From NCBI GenBank assembly GCA_903837335.1, contig CAILUH010000218.1, positions 1 to 34,449 on the forward strand: a DNA stretch of 34,449 nt. The letters are read 5' to 3'. Below, piece after piece: positions 30,381 through 34,449 of this stretch. A program made the translations under genes and the position numbers. The stretch is from an uncultured beta proteobacterium (GTDB taxonomy: Bacteria > Pseudomonadota > Gammaproteobacteria > Burkholderiales > Burkholderiaceae). A model generated the notes under the pieces. It worked only from the letters and a program-made list of their open reading frames with translations, was not told the DNA's origin and searched no databases. Numbering within the stretch: position 1 is the first letter of the stretch; every line of letters begins with the position of its first letter.

Positions 30381-32314
30381 TGATCCCTGAATTAGGTCAG
30401 CTGGCGCTCATTCTGGCTTTATTATCAGCACTGATATTAGGCGTCTTGCCACTCGTCGGTGCGCAAACGAATCGCCCGGTTCTCACCCTCGTCGCTAGAC
30501 CCGCTGCTACCGCATTATTTATTTGGGTAGCAATGGCTTTTATTTGCCTGATGATTGCATTTATTCAAAATGATTTTTCAGTTTTATATGTTGCGCAAAA
30601 TTCTAATTCACTGCTGCCGACAATTTATCGGATTGGTGCAGTATGGGGTGGCCATGAGGGCTCCATTTTATTGTGGGCTTTAATGCTTGCTGGCTGGACT
30701 TTAGCAGTCGCGACTTTTTCAAAGCACCTACCCCAAAAAATGGTGGCACGAATTTTGGCAGTCTTGGGTTTACTCAGCGTCGGGGTGTTGCTATTTACTT
30801 TGTTAACCTCCAATCCGTTCATGCGCCTTTTGCCCGCAGCAGTAGAAGGTAAAGACCTTAATCCGTTATTGCAAGACCCTGGAATGATTGCGCATCCCCC
30901 ATTTTTATATATGGGTTATGTGGGTTCCTCAGTCGCCTTTGCTTTTGCTATCGCTGCCCTTTTATCAGGCCGGCTAGATGCAGCATGGGCCAGATGGTCT
31001 CGACCTTGGGTCACATCAGCATGGTGCTTCTTAACCATTGGTATTGCTTTGGGAAGTGCCTGGGCCTATTACGAATTAGGTTGGGGCGGCTGGTGGTTTT
31101 GGGACCCAGTAGAAAATGCTTCCTTTATGCCGTGGTTAGTTGGTACGGCACTCATTCACTCATTAGCAGTGACTGAAAAACGGGGTGGGTTCAAAATGTG
31201 GACTGCGCTCTTAGCAATTATTGCTTTCTCTTTATCCTTATTAGGAACTTTTTTAGTCCGCTCAGGTGTGCTCACCTCAGTGCATGCTTTTGCCACCGAT
31301 CCTAAACGCGGTATTTTTATTCTTGGCTTTCTGGCGGTGGTCATTGGTGGTTCTTTACTTCTCTTCGCTTGGCGTGCCCCCAAAGCCAATATCGGCGGCT
31401 CATTTGCGACTGTCTCGCGTGAAAGTATGTTACTGGCAAATAATGTTTTATTTTTAGTGGCGGCGGGCGCAGTATTACTAGGTACGTTATATCCCATGAT
31501 TCTAGATGCGCTTAACTTAGGAAAAATTTCGGTTGGTGTGCCGTATTTTGAAGCCGTTTTCTTGCCTTTGATGACCCCTGCCCTTTTTCTCATCGGCATT
31601 GGCCCAATGACGCGTTGGCGCCAATCGGCCCCGTTGGATATCGCCGAGAAACTGAAATGGGCAGCTGCAGTAAGCGCGATCACCGCCATCATTGCGCCAT
31701 TTGTTTTGCGCGACTGGACTCCACTCATTGGTTTTGGTTTATTTTTAGCTGCCTGGATTATCACCACCAGCATGACTCAACTCATTGACCGGGCACGCAG
31801 TAATCATGAACGCGCCTGGTGGGAAAATTTATTAGCGCAACCAGCGAGTTTTTATGGCATGGTAATGGCCCACCTTGGCGTCGCTTTTTTTATCATTGGT
31901 GTTACTGGTGTGCGGGGCTTTGAAAGCGAACAAGATTTACGCATGACTGTTGGTAGTTCTGCTCAACTCGGCGGTTATGACTTTGAGCTCCGCGCCTTAA
32001 ATCCCCTGCAAGGGCCAAACTACCAAGCTATGCAAGGCCAATTTATCGTCAAACAAAATGGCCAAGCCATTGCCATGATGGCGCCTGAAAAACGCCTCTA
32101 TGATTCTAGTCAAATGCCAATGACCGAAGCTGCAATTAGTGTTGGCTTAACGCGCGATCTCTATATTTCGCTAGGCGAGCAGCTCAATGAGCGCGACTGG
32201 AGTGTGCGCATTCATATCAAGCCCTTTGTTGACTGGATTTGGGGTGGCTGCTTCGTCATGGCCTTAGGAGGTTTATTGGCCATTACCGATCGCCGCTATC
32301 GCAAACGTCCATGA
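30380..32314 (+). CDS. ccmF: Cytochrome c heme lyase subunit CcmF
   Basis: A 644-aa polytopic protein that accepts heme from CcmE and attaches it to apocytochrome c with CcmH and CcmI. The WWD motif WGGWWFWDPVENASFMPWL is at about residues 235-253, and conserved histidines appear at H92 (GGHEGSILLW) and H172 (IAHPPFLYMGY). The length is in the normal range. It begins at the last base of ccmE (TAATG) and is followed after ten bases by ccmG. Nothing suggests damage. Confidence 0.97.
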   Translation: MIPELGQLALILALLSALILGVLPLVGAQTNRPVLTLVARPAATALFIWVAMAFICLMIAFIQNDFSVLYVAQNSNSLLPTIYRIGAVWGGHEGSILLWALMLAGWTLAVATFSKHLPQKMVARILAVLGLLSVGVLLFTLLTSNPFMRLLPAAVEGKDLNPLLQDPGMIAHPPFLYMGYVGSSVAFAFAIAALLSGRLDAAWARWSRPWVTSAWCFLTIGIALGSAWAYYELGWGGWWFWDPVENASFMPWLVGTALIHSLAVTEKRGGFKMWTALLAIIAFSLSLLGTFLVRSGVLTSVHAFATDPKRGIFILGFLAVVIGGSLLLFAWRAPKANIGGSFATVSRESMLLANNVLFLVAAGAVLLGTLYPMILDALNLGKISVGVPYFEAVFLPLMTPALFLIGIGPMTRWRQSAPLDIAEKLKWAAAVSAITAIIAPFVLRDWTPLIGFGLFLAAWIITTSMTQLIDRARSNHERAWWENLLAQPASFYGMVMAHLGVAFFIIGVTGVRGFESEQDLRMTVGSSAQLGGYDFELRALNPLQGPNYQAMQGQFIVKQNGQAIAMMAPEKRLYDSSQMPMTEAAISVGLTRDLYISLGEQLNERDWSVRIHIKPFVDWIWGGCFVMALGGLLAITDRRYRKRP

Positions 32315-32324
32315 CCTCTAAATC

Positions 32325-32849
32325 ATGAAGCGATATCTTGTACCTCTAGCCATTTTTGTCCTGCTCTTGGGATTTTTAGGCTTGGGCTTGCAACTCAATC
32401 CCCGCGAAGTTCCATCGCCTTTCATTGATAAACCAGCGCCGCAATTTACTTTAGGTATTTTAGGGAACGATACCGCCAGCTTTTCCCCCGCACAAATGCG
32501 TGGACAAGTCTGGTTACTCAATGTCTGGGCTTCTTGGTGTGTGGCTTGTCGCGAAGAGCATGATTTATTAATGACGATTAGCCAGCAAAAAATAGTGCCC
32601 ATGATTGGTCTTGATTACAAAGACAAAGTAGCCGATGCAGAGTTATGGCTTAAAGAGCGTGGTAATCCCTATGCACTGTCGATTTCTGATAGTCAAGGAC
32701 AAGTTGGTATTGATTATGGTGTCTATGGCGTACCTGAAACCTTTGTTATCGATCGCAATGGCGTGATTCGCTATAAACAAATTGGTCCCTTAACCCCACA
32801 AATATTTCAAGACAAAATTTTGCCATTGATTCGGAAATTAAATGCGTAA
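32325..32849 (+). CDS. ccmG: Thiol:disulfide interchange protein CcmG/DsbE
   Basis: A 174-aa membrane-tethered thioredoxin that reduces the apocytochrome CxxCH thiols, or CcmH, before heme attachment. An N-terminal anchor helix (residues 3-23) is followed by the thioredoxin fold with active site WASWCVACREEH (Cys72, Cys75) and the cis-proline region YGVPETFVID. Val-Ala between the cysteines is a variation on the more usual Pro-Thr or Val-Pro pair. The gene overlaps ccmH by eight bases. Confidence 0.96.
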   Translation: MKRYLVPLAIFVLLLGFLGLGLQLNPREVPSPFIDKPAPQFTLGILGNDTASFSPAQMRGQVWLLNVWASWCVACREEHDLLMTISQQKIVPMIGLDYKDKVADAELWLKERGNPYALSISDSQGQVGIDYGVYGVPETFVIDRNGVIRYKQIGPLTPQIFQDKILPLIRKLNA

Positions 32850-33345
32850 AATTATTTCAGTCGCACTCTTGATTTATGTTTGGCAAGTCAGTTGTTTAGC
32901 CCAAGCGCCAAGTACTGCAGAACCCCTCAGCACGAATCCTGCCCTCGAAGTACAAGTCAATACCATTGCCAATGAGTTACGCTGTTTGGTTTGTCAAAAC
33001 CAAACGATTGCTGATTCTAATGCTGACTTAGCGGTTGATCTCAAAAATCAAATCCGCACCCAACTAAGCCAAGGCCGAACGCAAGCAGAAATTCTTGCCT
33101 ATATGGTGCAACGCTATGGCGATTTTGTGCTCTACAGGCCGCCATTAAAAGCCAGTACGTGGTTTTTATGGCTCGGGCCTTTTGTGATTTTATTGGTGGC
33201 ATTTTTCTTCTTATGGCGGCAAATTCAGGTGCGCAAAAAATTGCTTGGTGAACAACAATTTTCCCAGGCCGACCTCGCCAGAGCAACGGCATTATTAAAT
33301 AATGGTGCGCCCAATAATATAGCGCAGCCAAAGGATCGACCATGA
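32842..33345 (+). CDS. ccmH: Cytochrome c maturation protein CcmH
   Basis: A 167-aa thiol oxidoreductase of the heme ligation complex. The signal segment ends near VSCLAQ; the mature domain has the LRCLVCQNQTIADSNADLA motif with Cys48 and Cys51, and one membrane helix follows (about residues 107-129). It corresponds to the N-terminal half of E. coli CcmH, with the TPR half supplied separately by the next gene. Overlaps of eight bases with ccmG and four with ccmI indicate coupled translation. Confidence 0.96.
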   Translation: MRKIISVALLIYVWQVSCLAQAPSTAEPLSTNPALEVQVNTIANELRCLVCQNQTIADSNADLAVDLKNQIRTQLSQGRTQAEILAYMVQRYGDFVLYRPPLKASTWFLWLGPFVILLVAFFFLWRQIQVRKKLLGEQQFSQADLARATALLNNGAPNNIAQPKDRP

Positions 33346-34187
33346 CTTGGTTATTTTTTGCGATCGCGGTAGGAATGGTAACGCTAGCGACTCTTGCGCT
33401 AGTCTTGCCCTTTAGAAAGCCGGCGACTTTTAACACGGGTGATCAAGCTGACAATCTGGCGATTTTGCGTGATCAATTGCAGCAGTTGACCATTGATTTT
33501 AGTAATGGGCGGATTGATCATGACCAGCTTGAACTGGCCCAAAATGATATTGCTAAACGTGTGCTCTTAGAAGAGCAGGCAATAGCGGCAGATTTACCGA
33601 GTCCGGCGACGAAAAAAATAAAGCGGCTGATACCTGTCTTACTCATCAGCATTGGCTTGCCTGTTCTTGCGGTTAGCCTTTATTTCATAGTGGGCAGCCC
33701 TTTCGCAATCGATGCTCCACAACGTACTACGCAAAATACGCCTAGCCAACAAGACATTGAAGCGATGGTTGCGCGTCTAGCGGAGAAATTGCAGGCCGAC
33801 CCTAATAATGCCCAAGGCTGGCAAATGCTAGCCCGCTCTTATTTGGCATTGCAACGTCTACCGGAAGCTGTTCAAGCTTATAGTAAGGCGGTGGCGCTAG
33901 CCCCCAATGATGCACAGCTCTTAATTGATTATGCTGATTTACTGGCCTTTCAAAATCGCAGCACTAAGGGCGAGCCGATGCAATTAATTCAAAAAGCGTT
34001 GGTCCTTGACCCAAAAAATCTGAAAGTGCTTGCCTTAGCTGGTACTGCCTATTTTGAGTTGGGTGATTATGCTAAAGCTGAAAAGTACTGGCAACAAGCT
34101 TATACCTTAGCGCCAGCAGAGAGTGACTTTGCTAAAGGCATGGCAGAAAATATTACGGCGGCAAAAAATGCCGCCGCTAAAAAATAA
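33342..34187 (+). CDS. ccmI: Cytochrome c maturation protein CcmI (TPR)
   Basis: A 281-aa apocytochrome c chaperone. Two membrane helices (about residues 1-23 and 91-113) flank a cytoplasmic coiled-coil-like segment with LRDQLQQLTIDFSNGRIDHDQ, and TPR repeats follow in the periplasmic part: GWQMLARSYLALQRLPEAVQ, a second repeat, and ALAGTAYFELGDYAKAEKYW. It is shorter than many CcmI proteins, lacking the long C-terminal domain, as is common in betaproteobacteria. It is the last gene of the ccm operon and is convergent with the stress-protein gene 13 bases away; no terminator hairpin is obvious. Confidence 0.92.
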   Translation: MTWLFFAIAVGMVTLATLALVLPFRKPATFNTGDQADNLAILRDQLQQLTIDFSNGRIDHDQLELAQNDIAKRVLLEEQAIAADLPSPATKKIKRLIPVLLISIGLPVLAVSLYFIVGSPFAIDAPQRTTQNTPSQQDIEAMVARLAEKLQADPNNAQGWQMLARSYLALQRLPEAVQAYSKAVALAPNDAQLLIDYADLLAFQNRSTKGEPMQLIQKALVLDPKNLKVLALAGTAYFELGDYAKAEKYWQQAYTLAPAESDFAKGMAENITAAKNAAAKK

Positions 34188-34200
34188 AACCGCGCTACAA

Positions 34201-34449
34201 CTAGCCTAAAACTAAAACTGGCAAGGTCGCATGCACAATCACTTCTTGTGCTTCGCTACCTAACAACATGCCCTTAATTCCAGAACGTTTGTGAGAAGCC
34301 ATCACAACCACATCCGCTTTTGATTTTTTGGCCGCCTCTAAAATACCTTCGGCTAAATTCGGGTGATATAAGTGGAGTGTGCTCACTTTGAGTCCCATGC
34401 CTAATAAAGGTAAGGCTTTTTTGAAAAGCGCTTTTGCATAAGAATCGCA
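34201..34449 (-). CDS. Universal stress protein (UspA) family, C-terminal part
   Basis: The reading frame is open to the right window edge, so the N-terminus is missing; 82 codons plus the stop are visible. The C-terminal UspA signature is clear: ADVVVMASHKRSGIKGMLLG followed by SEAQEVIVHATLPVLVL, containing the G-x2-G-x9-G(S) type ATP-binding pattern in the form GIKGMLLGSEA. It is therefore probably an ATP-binding Usp. Residues before the internal Met (about 17 codons: DSYAKALFKKALPLLG) belong to the same helix, showing that the ATG at 34398 is not the true start. Role: a stress-induced cytoplasmic protein of unspecific function. Confidence 0.88.
   Translation of the reverse strand, partial: CDSYAKALFKKALPLLGMGLKVSTLHLYHPNLAEGILEAAKKSKADVVVMASHKRSGIKGMLLGSEAQEVIVHATLPVLVLG

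Noticed and set aside
31156-31773. 205-codon open frame antisense to ccmF
   Set aside because: Lys/Pro/Ala-rich shadow of a membrane-protein gene, with no ribosome-binding site or family resemblance; ccmF is complete and in its operon.
1-34449. tRNA, rRNA, CRISPR, prophage or insertion-sequence content
   Set aside because: No repeat-spacer pattern, transposase, integrase or recognisable RNA gene was seen; intergenic gaps are all short.

Overview
The window is an AT-leaning, gene-dense bacterial chromosome segment with many TTA leucine codons. The orphan tripartite-tricarboxylate (Bug/TctC) receptors, acid-catabolism enzymes and complete System I cytochrome c maturation operon point to a betaproteobacterium of the Burkholderiales. 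I would guess a Polynucleobacter-like freshwater lineage, but this rests on gene content and base composition only. I found no tRNA, rRNA, insertion sequence, phage gene or CRISPR array. No gap without a gene exceeds about 160 bases, and no transcription-factor gene is present.

Layout. (a) 1-2637, minus strand: a CoA-activation module with CoA-transferase subunits A and B, a Bug receptor, and the start of a thiolase-like gene cut by the window edge. (b) 2713-5572, plus strand: a Fur-box-like site followed by an outer-membrane beta-barrel-like protein, an FMN-binding protein, an ApbE flavin transferase and a four-helix membrane protein whose histidines suit two b-hemes. I read this as an iron-regulated flavin electron-transfer operon and consider it the most interesting system here. 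(c) 5544-7158, minus strand: a carboxymuconolactone-decarboxylase-family protein and a Bug receptor. (d) 7317-8093: tRNA U34 hydroxylase TrhO, ending in a perfect hairpin. (e) 8187-13694, plus strand: Bug receptor, MmgE/PrpD protein, D-2-hydroxyacid dehydrogenase, two half-size CHR transporters, Bug receptor.

(f) 13729-14917, minus strand: a 54-aa basic protein, a 45-aa single-span membrane protein, and a LigB-type dioxygenase whose conserved first metal ligand lies upstream of any ATG, GTG or TTG. (g) 14946-16827: a site-2 protease and an MFS exporter. (h) 16837-25685: a sugar-acid-type catabolic cluster arranged divergently. It holds IlvD/Edd dehydratase and 3-hydroxyacyl-CoA-dehydrogenase-like genes on the minus strand, then a D-2-hydroxyacid dehydrogenase, a DapA/NanA-family lyase, a TAXI receptor and a fused TRAP permease on the plus strand, closed by a convergent enolase-superfamily dehydratase. 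(i) 25737-27573: a PsiF-repeat protein and an M23 metallopeptidase. (j) 27579-34187: ccmABCDEFGHI. (k) The end of a universal stress protein at the right edge.

Much of the window deals with uptake and breakdown of small organic acids. The receptors capture acids in the periplasm; dehydratases, lyases, dehydrogenases and CoA-transferases feed central metabolism. The ccm operon and the flavin/heme operon serve periplasmic redox chemistry.
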